Below are positions 1 through 11,508 of a stretch of DNA of 64,000 nucleotides, in pieces (the first letter of the stretch is position 1; each line of letters opens with the position of its first letter). Made by a program: the position numbers and the translations under genes. The stretch is from Agapetus fuscipes (lineage: Eukaryota > Arthropoda > Insecta > Trichoptera > Glossosomatidae), in the NCBI GenBank assembly GCA_951799405.1, contig OX637343.1, positions 17,834,524-17,898,523 of the forward strand. Direction: 5' to 3'. Under the pieces are notes generated by a model that worked only from the letters and a program-made list of their open reading frames with translations, did no database searches and was not told the DNA's origin.

Positions 1-3000
1 GGCCGACAGCCCGCCTCCAGTAGACCCCACCGCACACCTGGCATCCAGCGTGTACAACAACCTCAACCTGACAGAGGAGCACAACAGGAATACGCAGAAC
101 GCAAACGTCGACAACTTTGAAATGTTCGATATGCCGATGATTTTGGATCCGGCCGACGTGAATTTGAACAATGAGCGAGGCGCCGAGGCTCAGAAGGATT
201 CCGCGAGGACTCCCAGTCCGGCTGAAGTGTCGTACGTGCAGCTGCCGTGCGGGCTGTTCCCGCAGGCGCTGGGGAGGAACACCAAAGTGCCGCAGCTGTC
301 CAGGATCAAAGCCAAGTTTAGGTTCCTCGGAAAGTTTATGGCCAAGGCGGTCATGGATTCCAGAATGGTGAGAAATTGTTTTGTATGTTAGATTAGATAT
401 GCGCTATACGTGACATTGATTATCCATTCAATGGAAAATGACCAATTCGTAGTCTATTGGCAACACTTCCGGCTCGTAAATGGAAGGTAGTGGGTTTAAA
501 TCCCGGCGGAGCACAAAAAAATATTCCATTTATATTTTCAAATATGCTCTTCGCTGGGTGAACAATTCATATACCTTTACCAAAGACCGGTCGCTAAAGG
601 TCCATCCAGCCTTACAGCAATTGGGTCTTGCTTGAGAATTGGCACTTTGTAGCGATGACCAAGCTAGTAAAAAGTCCGGTCTAAAGCTCAGTTGGTAGAA
701 TGCTTGCATTCTATGCCGACAGCAAGGGTTCGATCCCCACCGAGGGTGTCAGAAATGATTCACCAACACAAGATCACAAGGAATGAAAACCCCCACTTCA
801 ATTGAAAGTGGTTGGTGTGAGGTCGGCCTCCTTACTGTAAAAAGTTCATTAATCGCCACATGCGACCCTTTCGAGAATAACGCAGGCAAGAAGTTTTTTG
901 CATTTAATACATACAGGCCTTTGGGAATGAAGTGATATTTAATATGCATTGTAATAATGTATGTATTCCAGCTGGACCTGCCGTTCTCCGTGACGTTCTT
1001 TCGCTGGGTGGTGGGCGAGGAGTGGAGCCTGAGCCTGGGAGACGTGAGGCACGTGGCCCCCGAGCTGTGGCGCTCCCTGTGCCGCCTGCAGAGGGTGGCG
1101 CTGCACGCCGAGGCCATTAAGGCGGACCCCTCCCTCGCGCCGGAGAGGGCCCGGGAACTGGTGAGTCTATAGAGCCCTGCCTCCTTCATGGCTGGTGGGG
1201 AGGAGTGGAGGGGATACTAACACTGTGCGTTAGGAAATGACCTGAACGGAAACAAGTGTGAATCAAATTCCAGCTTTCTGGGCTTGAACGTGTAAGGGGT
1301 GGTGTACGGTAGCTAGTTCCACTGAAGGTAGAGAGCATCCAACACCACTCCTTAGTTGTTGTTGAAGGATAAATGATAAACACCGATTACGCAAACTTGA
1401 CATTTTTATTTCAGAAAGAATTTACACAGTATATTGTTTTAGATTAAATATTAATTTAGAAATAAGAACACGGTAGACACAAGTGTGCAGGTAATTGCAA
1501 CGGCGGGGACGCGTCTTAACAACTTGACAGATCATTCCCAAGATGGCGACTGATTAGGCTAAGTTTGGCTCCACCATGGGCGTGGGGAGGGATTTTGAGA
1601 TGCTGCTGGTTCTCAATTATATATTCCGCATTTGAACGAACTGATCAGGCAAATCTGCCAGAACAGCCAACCATGAGGAACAAGGGATGGGAATCACGGA
1701 ATTAAGACAGGACTCACCTTGATCTCCAATGGTTAGTTTCTTGGCTGGAATTTCTTGTGTTTTTTTGTACTTCTTTCTTCAATCGCGCGCGATGAATACA
1801 GTGAGAGTGGACTCGTCTGTCCACTACCGAGGTCGCACATGTACTGGTGGCTGGAGACTGGTGATAGGGGAATAATTGGAGTGGTCAGATTATAGGTTAA
1901 AGGACAAAGGATTTCATGGCCAGCTACCCATAAACAAACCTACCCAACAATTCGGCCAAACAGCAACAGTGAGTGTTCTTTCCCTGTGACCATATCGCAC
2001 GTTTAATAATAAAGAGAAATAACTCAAAAATTGGGAAAATCGAGATTTTGTAATAAAACGCAAGAACAATGCGAGAAGAATAGGTAGAATGAGACAGCCG
2101 TTCAATTTGGACGAATATGACCGAGATAAAACATCGGCCGCCTTTTTCATCCCATACAAGTTGTACTGGTTGTCTGAACTTCAAACGTGATTTCCCAAAA
2201 TTCATGTTTTTTGAGTTATTGCTCTTTATTATTAAACGTGCGATATATGGTAATGAATTCCTTCATCTAGCGGTTGTGGCGTCACATTGATTGTGACGCG
2301 TGGACTGCAGCTGTAATCAAATTTCAAACAAAGAAATGTTAATTGTACATTGAAGCTTTCACGGCCGGTTCTTGTTGACATAACAATTACTTTTTTCGGG
2401 CTATGTAGCCGTGGTCTGGTTGATACATTCCGGACAGTTTCCGGAAAGAAATGTTGCTATGAAAATAAAGAGTGTGCAGGTATATCCACCACAAACGTAA
2501 ACATTTCTATTGACTAGACAACTGATTATAGATCTATACAAAAAAAAACAATCAATAGTAGCTACGCATCACAGCACTGAAATGAACTTGTGTTTGAGAT
2601 AGAGTGTGTAATGCATAGGGACTGGAAAAAAGTGGTGTTATTTTTTGCGAAATTCGCGTTATTTTTTTGGGAAATTCGCGTTTTTTTTTATCAAAAACAG
2701 GAAAATTCGCGTTATTTTTCATGATAAACGGGGAGATTTGGTGTAATTTTTAGGGTTGATTTGATCGAAATATAGGTTTATGTAATTGCAAAACTATAGA
2801 TATTACTAATATTTACAATTTATTATATAAACAACAATATGTACCTTCAAAAACAATGAATAAACAACATCTGAATCAATACGTGTTACAACTTACAAAA
2901 AACCATTGATTGAAAAAAGTATTCATATTTTAATGACACTCCGAATACCCTGCAATATCCTTTCAAAATATTTAATTTGTGTGCATTTAGTCTCTAGATG

Positions 3001-6000
3001 AGGGTTATCTAATTTTTTCGAGGGATGTTGGCTTTTATGAAAGCCTCAAGTTGTGCTCTTGGCTAATCCACCAGCAGCTTCACTCCTTGATGTATTTTCC
3101 TTCATTGATGTCACGATTCAAGTCTGTTTGGATTTCCAGGACAGTTCTGCTTATCATTTATTTTTTTAATAAAATAGATTTGTGAATAGGAATGCAATTC
3201 ACCAACCTACTCTGCCTGGCCAGAAACAGGTATTAATATCATTAATGAAAAATCATTACGAGTATTGTTTATTTTAATTAATTATTAATTTATAATTACC
3301 CAATTACATTTGTTGAACCAGGGTCAAATTTATGGTCCCCACCCAGGCGGGGATCGAACCCCGCGTCTAGCGTTCTAGCGTGTTTCAACGTTGAAAGATC
3401 AGCCCACTTAGCCCCCTTTGGCTATAACACCGACCAATTTTTCTGTGCTTTGCACCTTGCAAAGGGTTTTCACAGGAATATTTTCTTTCCCACAAAATAG
3501 TTGCGTTGCAAAAGCGACACATAACAACTTTTTCGCACAATTTCTACCAAAAGTACGAAAATTCGCGATATTTGCGTAAAACCTCAAATTTCACGTTATT
3601 CGCGTAAAAACATCAAAATTCGCGAATAAATTCGTTTTATCGCGATCGCGAAATTTTCCAGTCCCTAGTAATGCATTATTGTTTGTTCAGTTGGACGCCC
3701 TGGAGCTGGACGGCTGCCCCATCGAGGAGCTGGGCTTGGACTTCATCCTGCCGGGGCACAGCTGCACGGAGCTGCGGCGCGGTGGGCGTGACATGCCCGT
3801 CACTGCCCACAACCTCAAGCAGTACATCAGCCTGGTCACGCACTGGCTGCTGCAAGAAGGTAAACCACTGCACTACACCTCTTACCCCCGTATTCATGAC
3901 CAATACTGCCTCAAGTAACAATACTTACCTAAGTCGAGCGCTACACTAACTCAAGGGTCGACATTCTGGAGCGTTTTGTTTCACAAAGAACACTAAAGCA
4001 GTAATCAGCCTAGTGCCCAACTTAGTGGAGATTTACGGCCAGTCATTGGCTCTCGAAAAAACCCAGCTCTGCAATTGGTCAGTAACTTCCGACCAATATT
4101 CGGCGTACTTCATTCTTATCATTGCCGCTTCTTTCAAATTTCAATGACATTTGAGCTGTTGAACTTGACAAAACGAAGAAATGTCAATGTCATATTTTGA
4201 GCTGTGCATAAAACTAGACAATCGAAGAAATTTTTGGCTTTGTTAAACCCTCAATGAGCAACAGAAAGACTATACAGAACGACGCATTTTTTCAATCTAA
4301 AACGCCTTCTAAATTCTTCCTCGTAATACGCAAATGGGTCTTTACAGTCTCTGATATATTTTCTTGGGACACTATTTTTGGTCAAAACAATGTTTTTATA
4401 CTCCTTAAAATCATTTTCATCGTAAGAATTCATTATTTTATGTAAATAATTCACAATCAAACAAAAACTTTGCTGACAAAATGCGACTGAATATTTTGAC
4501 AGTTCATCTGTCATTGCAGTATGGTCCTAGACCATACCGGAGAACAAACCCGATTCTGATGGTCAAACAATGTTAATATACTCGTCAAAACAATGTTAAT
4601 ACACTCTTAAAAATCATCTTCTATAATCTATAATCTAAGTTGCAAGGATATATTCATTTAAAGCTCTCAGATGTATGCCCACAAACCAACAAGTGTAGTT
4701 CGCGCTTACAAATGCTGAATGTGTACTTACAAATAAAATCCAAACCTCAAATGAACATAAGCCCCACAACTTTTGCCGACCTTCCCTGAAACAGGGGTGA
4801 CATTGGCAAAGTGAACCATTTTTTACAGTATGGGTGGTCAGCCTCATACCAACCTATAAGTCAAGGAATATGAATAATAAATTACATTTAAATATAAAAA
4901 AGAACAAAACCTTACAAAGAAATCTATACAAAAAAAGTCAAAAATTTCCTATGCAAAAAATGTAGCAAATGAATACACCAACATTAGAAATCAACATTGC
5001 AGATTAGCCGCCACTTCTTCCTGTCCTTGCATACTTCTTTCATTTCATCCAGAGTCATAACCTTTTTCATACAAGTCCTCCTTTTATTATGACTCTGGAT
5101 ATCCCATTCATTCGCTATTTCAGAGATTTGATCCTTCCATACTTTTCTCGGTCTTCCTCTACCACGACATCCATCTATTCTAGCAACATATACTTTCTTC
5201 GTCAATCTTTCATCACTCATTCTCTCCAAGTGCCCGAACCATCTTAACATACTTCTTTTAATCTTCACTTTCACACTTTCCCTTACACCACATTCTTCTC
5301 TTACAAAATCATTCCTCACCCTGTCACTTCGTTTTTTCCCAATCATACTTCTTAGATAGTCCATTTCTACTGTATGGACTTTACTAATTTCCCTTTCACT
5401 CACCGTCCAGGCTTCACTTCCATACATCAAGGTTGGCACTAGTATACCACCGTGCACCGCCAATCTAACATTTTTTGAGAGATTTTGGTTCCTGGCGATC
5501 TTCATTGTAAGAATTAATTTTTTCATGTAAATTCACAATCAAACAAAAAATGTGATAACAATTAAATACGAAGGAATATTTTGACAGCGCTTAAGCGTTG
5601 GTTAATATACCTGCCGACCTTACTTACCCAAGCGCTAGTATTTAGAGAGCCCTAGCGCTGCTTTTACCCTAAGTATTGTTTCTGAAACGAATTTCGCCAA
5701 TCTGACAGCTAGCACGCCCTATGGTAAGTGCTAGTAGGATTCATGAATACGGGGGTTAGTCTACCTGGCCGGCTTGGCAACATACTTCTTGGAAATGGAG
5801 GGCTTATAATCCCTCATAGTTATCACTCTATGACTAATTTATTCCTTTGTTTGAATTGTCTTTAAACTTATACTTGAACTGCTGGATGCCTCAATTGTAT
5901 CAATACACAGACCCGGAATTACAGTAGCAATTCCCAATAGTATACTGAGGAAATGTGCTATGGAGAAAAACAGATACAAGTGCACATAACTCCTCGGGTG

Positions 6001-9000
6001 CTGAAACTTGTATGAAATACTGCTATTGGGTAGAACCATCCACCAATAAATTCAAAGCACTCATTTTCCTGTACTGTAACTGTAACTCTGTCGCCATTCC
6101 GCTAGGGGTGGCCAGAGCCTCTGCAGAGTTGCCTCCATTTTTTCCTATCCTTACATACCTCTTTCAATTCCTTCATATCCATCACCTTTTTCATGCATTT
6201 TCTTCTTTTACGCTCACTTTGTATATCCCATTCTTTCACAATCTCCTCAATCTGATCATTCCATACTTTTCTCGGTCGTCCCTTCCCTCTTTTTCCTTTC
6301 ACACTTTCTTTGTATACATACTTTGTCAGTCTATCATCTTTCATTCTTTCCACATGCCCAAACCATCTCATCACATTCTTTTGTACTTTAACTTTCACAT
6401 CCTCTTTCAAATTACATTCTTTTTTTACCCATTCATTCCTTACTCTATCACTCAAAGTTTTTCCTGTCATACTTCTCAAATGCTTCATTTCCACCGTACA
6501 TACTTTACTCATTTCGCTATCATTCACTGTCCATGCTTCACTTCCATACATCAAAGTCGGTAACAATATGCCATTGTGTACCGCCATTCTCAGATCCATC
6601 GGCAATCGCTTGTTCTTTGCTATTCTTCCTATTGCACCGACCACTTGCTTTCCCTTGCACACCCTATTCTCAAGTTCTCTCATTTTCCATTGTTAGGTAT
6701 TTAAAATAAAATGTTGACCTTGAAAACAGACTCTCAGAAAAGCGGAATTCCACAATTTGTTTACAAAGCAACACTAATACACACAAAAAAATGTGTTGTG
6801 AAAATAAAAAGGATCACTGGCCTCTATTTTTTGTGATGTATTTAGATTTCCTGCCTATGCAGGCTAATGAGGTATATCTATTTTTAGAATCTCGATCTTT
6901 TTTCCATAATCGAAATTATGATGGAGTATAATAATAATGTCACAAAAGATTTTTTTTGTGGTAGGCACTACAGAAACTTAATTTCACTGTTTTTTGAGAG
7001 TTTTTTTTTATATCTTTGGAGATATTTAATGTCAAAATCAAGAGTGGGGTGGCTGGAGTACCGCAGAAAATCGCTGGCGCTCTAGAGGCTAAAATAAGAA
7101 TGCAATGTGGTTTGTGTGTCCAGGTGTTGCGAGGCAGATGGACGCGTTCCGGGAAGGATTTGAGTCGGTGTTCCCGCTGCACAACCTCAGGATGTTCTAC
7201 CCTGAGGAGCTGGAGTCCATCTTCTGCGGTACATCAACAGGTGAGCCCATGGAGTTATAATATAGGGAAGCGGTAACTAAAGTACTGAATTGGTTCATAC
7301 TTTTTCCCTGTTGCGCTCCTCATGTGTCAAACGTTGCAAAGGTACCCCGAATGTATATCACAATGGTTATAATGAAATGAGTGATAAAATTAAAATAAGA
7401 TTATACACTATGAAAATATAAAATACTGGCATCAATTTTGGCGATTACAATATTTATAACGCTTGTTATCTGTCAACTTAAGCTATTTCCGGTCAAATCG
7501 GCAGCCATTTTTTGCAATGGTACCAACATTCAAGATTTTTTTTTTTGGGCTGTGATGAGTTTTGTGTACAAACGAAAATGCAGCTGTGAAGTTCTTTGTT
7601 CTCTTTCTAACTAATGACCATTTTCGTAAGTAAGTTGAGACAAATATATATGTCTATTTTCGTTAAAATAACTACTTGTCCACAGATGTTACTAGTCAAT
7701 GGGTGAGCCTGACATTTCCTAGTCCTGGTGCATTGTAATGCCCGCTTATATTTTTAATGTTTGGATCAGGTCTCCGCGTTGTCTGCGCTGTTCCAGTGTA
7801 GTCAAGCCAAGTTCCTTCAGTTGCTGTTCTTATGTCATGTCCCTGAAGTTCTACATCATTTTTGTTGCTCTTCTCTGTATTCTTTCCAAGAAGTCAACGT
7901 CTTTTTTAAAATATACGACTTCATATCTGGAATGCATATTATCGAGGAACAAGTGTATTTATGAAAAGCGCCATCTAGTCTAGCTTATAAAGTTTCATTG
8001 ATCCATTGATTATTAATGTTGCCGTGTGATTTGTTTCTCCAGTGAACCAGGTTGGCGGGGGCCGCTGGGACATCAGGACGCTGGCAGAGGCGTGCAGGCC
8101 GGACCACGGCTACACGGCGGAGTCGCGCGCCATCCGCTTCCTGCTGGATATCCTCTCCTCGTACGACACCCAGGATCAGCGCCTCTTCCTGCAGTTCATC
8201 ACCGGCAGCCCGCGCCTGCCCACCGGAGGTAACACAACACACACTCATAGCAGGCTTATCATCGTACTGAAGAAGCTGATATTTCACCCATCACAGATAT
8301 GGGTGAAATATCTGGAAGCTCTAGCTCTGATGGATCACAGCTACAGATCCTGGGAAGCAATTCTCCAATAATAATAATAATATTAGGACAATTTATTTGG
8401 TGAGCACTGTTTTTGTGTGTATCACACCACAAGAGCCCTCTGCAAGTTTGGTCATCGCTGTAGAAAGCGCCAATTCTCCAAAACCCAGTTGCTGTAAGGC
8501 TGGATGGACCTTTGGTGACCGGTCATTGGTAAAGGTTTATGAATTTCTCAACCCGTCGAAGAGCAAATTTGAAAATATAAATAGTATATTTTTTGTGCTC
8601 TGCCGGGATTCGAACCCACAACCTTCCATTTACGAGTCCAAAGTGCTACCACTGGACTACGGACTGGTCAACTCATTACTAAGGGTTGAATAAATACTCA
8701 ATTTGCAAAAATGAAATGCATGCATGCAATGCAATTATTCATGTCTGCTCGTGGGAATGCATTTAATATGAATCTCAAATGATACATATCTTTGCAGCTT
8801 AGATTTAGAAATGTGTTTTTAAAAAAACAGCCATTCTGATTTTTTGAAAAATGAATTTTCGCTCTGTAAACAAATACACAAACTCTAAAAAAATCTGGTT
8901 AACATTTGACTTGTAACTGTATTGTGTTCATTGTTTCACATTATTCTTTCCTTGTTCTCAGGTTTCAAATCTCTCACTCCGCCACTGACTGTCGTCCGCA

Positions 9001-9158
9001 AGACGCTCGAGCCCAACATGAACGCCGACGACTACCTGCCCTCGGTGATGACGTGCGTCAACTACCTCAAGCTGCCCGACTACTCCTGCATCGAGGTGAT
9101 GCGGACTAAACTCAAGCTGGCCGCCAGCGAGGGCCAGCACAGCTTCCACCTGTCCTAA
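1..9158 (+). CDS. TRIP12: E3 ubiquitin-protein ligase TRIP12 (ctrip), C-terminal HECT region, 5' partial
   Basis: TRIP12 is a HECT-type E3 that takes ubiquitin from an E2 onto a catalytic cysteine and passes it to nuclear substrates. Six coding exons are visible: <2-367, 972-1160, 3691-3859, 7124-7240, 8043-8228 and 8962-9158, all with GT/AG sites and consistent phases (0,0,1,1,1). Together they encode 407 residues; the first exon is open to the left edge, so the N-terminal armadillo and WWE portions lie outside. HECT signatures include [13 protein letters not shown] in exon 1, LGLDFILPG in exon 3, [18 protein letters not shown] in exon 4, [14 protein letters not shown] in exon 5 and [14 protein letters not shown] in exon 6. 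The Cys at 9054-9056, 33 residues before the C-terminal FHLS, fits the thioester cysteine. Introns hold SINEs, a hAT element and a Harbinger remnant. Identity is very secure for the family; UBR5- or HUWE1-type HECTs fit less well. Confidence 0.95.
445..897 (+). mobile_element. Composite SINE-A/SINE-B unit in TRIP12 intron 1
   Basis: From about 445 the tRNA half of SINE-A (CGTAGTCTATTGGCAACACT, then CCCGGCGGAGCAC) runs to GACCAAGCT near 661. It is followed after TAGTAAAAAGTCC by SINE-B, with its A box TAAAGCTCAGTTGGTAG and B box GGTTCGATCCC, ending near 897. The same junction recurs at three other places in the window. Confidence 0.8.
1161..1989. other. TRIP12 intron 2, left part, no recognised element
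   Basis: Apart from the donor GTGAGT at 1161 I see no gene or named repeat here. The sequence is of mixed composition, with TA-rich 1430-1480 and a G-rich stretch at 1555-1590. Confidence 0.4.
1990..2250. mobile_element. MITE-like inverted-repeat element
   Basis: CCATATCGCACGTTTAATAA at 1990 is mirrored at 2250 by TTATTAAACGTGCGATATATGG. The inverted arms extend about 55 bp inward through an AATAACTCAAAAA segment. It has no coding capacity. Superfamily is undetermined because the duplication is unclear. Confidence 0.65.
2343..2455 (-). mobile_element. Penelope-like element 3' end fragment
   Basis: On the minus strand it reads ACTGTCCGGAATGTATCAAC, then CAGACCACGGCTACATAGCC and finally CCGGCCGTGAAAGC. 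The first parts match the fragment at 59321-59370 and the last matches the tails of the elements at 12051 and 23733. Assignment to the Penelope group rests on that shared tail. Confidence 0.5.
2616..3667 (+). mobile_element. Non-autonomous hAT element (TAGGGACTGG family), copy 1
   Basis: The termini TAGGGACTGGAAAA and TTTTCCAGTCCCTA are inverted repeats flanked by a perfect 8-bp duplication GTAATGCA at 2608-2615 and 3668-3675, as hAT transposases make. The 1052-bp body has subterminal repeats of AATTCGCGTTATTTTT type at both ends and no transposase. A SINE-C copy lies inside (about 3180-3470, minus). It sits in TRIP12 intron 2 and ends 23 bp before exon 3. Confidence 0.9.
3180..3470 (-). mobile_element. 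SINE-C copy carried inside hAT copy 1
   Basis: On the minus strand GGTCGGTGTTATAGCC, GGGGCTAAGTGGGCTGATC and the B-box-like GGGTTCGATCCCCGCC are followed by the shared 3' part with TTCAACAAATG and AGGTTGGTGAATTGCATTCC. The same SINE in the same relative place in the copy at 27669 means it was inserted before the hAT element multiplied. Confidence 0.75.
4251..4514 (-). pseudogene. Harbinger-type transposase N-terminal fragment
   Basis: An 87-residue frame with the pattern F-(x)-R-Y-R-(F/L)-x-K typical of the start of Harbinger nuclease proteins, here [12 protein letters not shown]. The DDE catalytic domain is absent and the frame ends inside the transposon, so it is a relic. Confidence 0.5.
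4615..5526 (-). mobile_element. RTE-like LINE 3' end with its RTE-tail
   Basis: The minus-strand frame 5526-4984 (180 residues) has the C-terminal reverse-transcriptase region [16 protein letters not shown], then [24 protein letters not shown] and VCKDRKKWR. It is followed after about 120 bp by the repeat found throughout this window, ending in ATTATAG units near 4620. It is 5'-truncated. This copy shows that the abundant RTE-tail repeat is the 3'UTR of this LINE. Confidence 0.8.
5527..6055. other. TRIP12 intron 3, between LINE copies
   Basis: To 5755 this is the right end of the Harbinger-like element. 5760-6055 shows no recognised element or coding exon. Confidence 0.4.
6056..6690 (-). mobile_element. 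RTE-like LINE 3' end, second subfamily
   Basis: A 193-residue open frame (6683-6102) holds [40 protein letters not shown] and [12 protein letters not shown]. Unlike the copy at 4984 it ends with GGAATGGCGACAGAGTTACA and a (TTACAG)n tail, so it is a separate subfamily. The open frame of 193 codons suggests fairly recent insertion. Confidence 0.8.
7241..8042. other. TRIP12 intron 4
   Basis: An intron of 802 bp with GT/AG sites. I see no mobile element or RNA gene in it. Confidence 0.6.
8370..8672 (-). mobile_element. SINE-A, tRNA-half copy, in TRIP12 intron 5
   Basis: On the minus strand it reads GACCAGTCCGTAGTCCAGTG, GGTTCGAATCCCGGCAGAGC and ends with the CR1-like tail (GAGGGCTCTTGTGGTGTGAT) and AATAATATTATTATTATT. 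The 5S half is absent. Confidence 0.8.
8735..8808 (+). repeat. RTE-tail fragment
   Basis: Strongly truncated copy: TGTCTGCTCGTGGGAATGCA and ATCTTTGCAGCTTAGATTTAG, the last 75 bases of the repeat. Confidence 0.7.
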
Positions 9159-9680
9159 ACCAACACACACCTAACCTCAAAAACATACCATCAAAGACGG
9201 ATAACCTCAAAATGTGTTTTAATCACTCGGAAGCATACAGATCTGTCGTGTTTCAATTACGAGCGGTTTAAAAAGCAAACCGCTTTGGGACTCTATATTT
9301 CAATTGAAGTTTGACAATCAACCGTTATAAAACAAACAAAGATGTGATAAAATGCAGAATGCGTTTGTTGCAATTAATGAATAACAAATATGAAACAGAG
9401 CGCGCTCACTTTGGAGTGTGCGGATTTGTTGAAGAGCATCCAAACTTAATTATTCTAACACATCGCTCAAAGTAGTATTTTAAATTGTAATTGTGAATCT
9501 GATTATCGGAACGGACGTGAAACCCGAGTGACGTGTGCGCTGTGCTCCTCCGCAACGGACTTGAAATTATCATTTCGAACGTGTGCTAGCCTTGCAATCA
9601 AAATATACTTTTAAAATTTTAAAGTATTAAATAAAACTATGCAGGAAGTATATATAACAAAGATATCAAAATAAAATCTC
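9159..9680 (+). other. TRIP12 3' untranslated region
   Basis: AT-rich, non-coding sequence follows the TAA stop at 9156-9158 with no repeat I recognise before the polyA signals. The 3' end is inferred from AATAAA hexamers at 9630-9635 and 9670-9675, not from transcript data. Confidence 0.6.
9630..9675 (+). terminator. candidate TRIP12 polyadenylation signals
   Basis: Two AATAAA hexamers lie 470-520 bases past the stop codon; a T- and GT-rich stretch (9700-9725) follows the second. Which one is used cannot be told from the sequence. Confidence 0.45.
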
Positions 9681-9689
9681 CAATAGTGC

Positions 9690-10545
9690 TTGGACTGGTT
9701 TAGTTTTTTATTTTTTTGTTTGTGGCTATTAAACGCGCACCGAGATTGGGAAGGAGACACCTAACATGAATAAAAAAATATATAAAGACTTTTTCCTTAA
9801 TCGAGGTAGTGATAGAGATTAGATCGTTTTGATGTTTAAAAAAAATATTAAATAATAACGTATGTTGTATAATAACATATTATCTATGGTCTTGGAGGGA
9901 TGAAGGGATGCGCTGTGTATGTGAACTATTATTAAAAGATTAAATAGTAATTTATACATACTTAATTTAAACAAAAAGATGCCTGCACTAAATATGATTT
10001 TATTCTGTATGAAAAAACATTCATTTTAAAGTGTTAATGATTTGTTATCAATATTTCAACAATTCCCACCCATCCTTTCTTTCACATAAATTAAAGTAGT
10101 GAAAAAGATTTGTGTTTTTTTTTTTGTAAAATATTTTCTGTTGTGTTTAGCAAAATAAAAGTTGTTATCTTTATTTTCTGGCCTTCGTTATTGTTTTTTT
10201 TAAATTAAGTTTTTTTCTTGCGTCGATTTGAAGACATTGCCATCTGCCAACGCTCAAAAACAACTTTTTTGATTTCTTGACAACCTTGTAATTTTCTGCC
10301 TGTCGCAACACTTGGAATTGTCTTTTAAACTTATTTCTTTCAAAAGGATCGTACCAGTATAAAGCTTTCCGTTTAATCTCGACCGTAGCGCTTACAAAAA
10401 AAGACAATATATTGATTCTAAAGCTGCGCCTTTAATGAGCGATTTTGTTTGTAAACAATTTTTTTTCTAAAACATTGGTTGAATTTGAACGCAAAGTTTT
10501 ATACTAGGAATACAAATCATTATGTTTTAAAAAGTTTCAATATAC
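9690..10545. other. Intergenic, AT-rich, nothing recognised
   Basis: A minus-strand frame of 78 codons at 10171-10407 is rich in lysine and has no family resemblance that I can name. I treat it as chance in AT-rich DNA. Confidence 0.4.
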
Positions 10546-10549
10546 ATTT

Positions 10550-10755
10550 GAACTGGTTCACTTTGCCAATGTCACCCCTGTTACAGGGAAGGACGGCAAG
10601 AGTTGCAGGGTGTATGTCCATTTGAGATTTGGTTTTTATGTTGTAGGTTCACATGAGGCATGTGCAAGTGCGAATTTGTACGTGTCTGGTTGTGAGAATG
10701 CATGTAATGTGAATCTCCAATGTAACATATCTTTGCAACTTAGATTAGATTAGAA
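10550..10755 (+). repeat. RTE-tail copy
   Basis: CTGGTTCACTTTGCCAATG, then AGTTGCAGGGTGTATGTCC and the end AACTTAGATTAGATTAG mark a 5'-truncated RTE-type LINE 3' end. Confidence 0.8.
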
Positions 10756-11084
10756 TCAATCTTTTTTTAGGTTTAATATCCGTACCTTAAAGGTAAAACT
10801 AAATAAGTGACATATTAGGCTGAGACAGACAAATTCACCTTTTTTTTCTATTTTCTACGAGAGAAAACGCTTAAAAAGTGTCCGAATACTGTAGTTTAGA
10901 AGTTTGTCATGAGCATTTCCTTATAATAAGTTCATTTACTGTGAGAAGTTACACCCAAAATAATGTTTTCTCAAATCAGTGAATCAGCACTTCTTCAGTT
11001 TTACCTTTAAGGTGGCGATATGGCATATGACAAACTGATTTCAATTGATTTGTTTTTTTTATCGTTTCTGGCATGAATTTACAT

Positions 11085-11300
11085 CTATAATCCAAGTTGC
11101 AAAGATATACTGACATTTAAGGCTCATATTTAATGCAAGTTCGCGCTTACACATGCTTACAAAATAAACCATGCCTCACATGAACGTAAACTTTGCAACT
11201 CCTGCTGCCTTCCCTGAAACCGGGGTGGCATTGGCAAAAGTGAACCTAGTTTCTACAGCATGGGGGCTCAGCCTCATACCAACCTATTAATCAAGGCACA
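11085..11300 (-). repeat. RTE-tail copy
   Basis: Begins (on +) with AATCCAAGTTGCAAAGATATA and ends with ATACCAACCTATTAATCAAG; orientation minus, moderately diverged. Confidence 0.75.
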
Positions 11301-11330
11301 TAAGTTGGAAAAACTGGCATTCTGCTAGTA

Positions 11331-11508
11331 AGAGCCCGTTCCCACTTGTCGGGTGTCGGATCCGTATATTCATCGGAGGTTCCAGTTGCAGAACATTTCG
11401 GATAAAATTGGTTTCCGACAAGTGTGAATAGCTCCATACATAATGTTCTGCCACTGGAACCTCCGATTAATATACGGATCTGACACCCGACAAGTGGGAA
11501 CGGGCTCT
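11331..11508. mobile_element. Foldback MITE (AGAGCCCGTTCCCACTTG family)
   Basis: AGAGCCCGTTCCCACTTGTC and its complement GACAAGTGGGAACGGGCTCT bound a 178-bp element whose arms pair for about 70 bp around a short centre. It has no coding capacity and no obvious duplication. Confidence 0.8.

Larger units (their letters stand above)
3885..5755 (-). mobile_element. PIF/Harbinger-like DNA transposon remnant with nested LINE
   Basis: Ends CCCCCGTATTCATGA and TCATGAATACGGGGG form terminal inverted repeats flanked by TTA (3882-3884 and 5756-5758), the 3-bp duplication typical of PIF/Harbinger. A minus-strand reading frame at 4251-4514 contains [20 protein letters not shown] and [12 protein letters not shown], which resembles the N-terminal part of Harbinger transposases. 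An RTE-like LINE (4620-5526) is inserted, with host sequence repeated on both sides of it (4420-4500 and 5508-5585). Confidence 0.65.

Noticed and set aside
3671..3949. Alternative reading frames across TRIP12 exon 3 on both strands
   Set aside because: They are shadows of the GC-rich HECT exon; only one frame has conserved HECT motifs and matching splice phases.
10171..10407. A lysine-rich 78-codon gene on the minus strand
   Set aside because: No recognisable domain, AT-rich composition and no splice or expression support.
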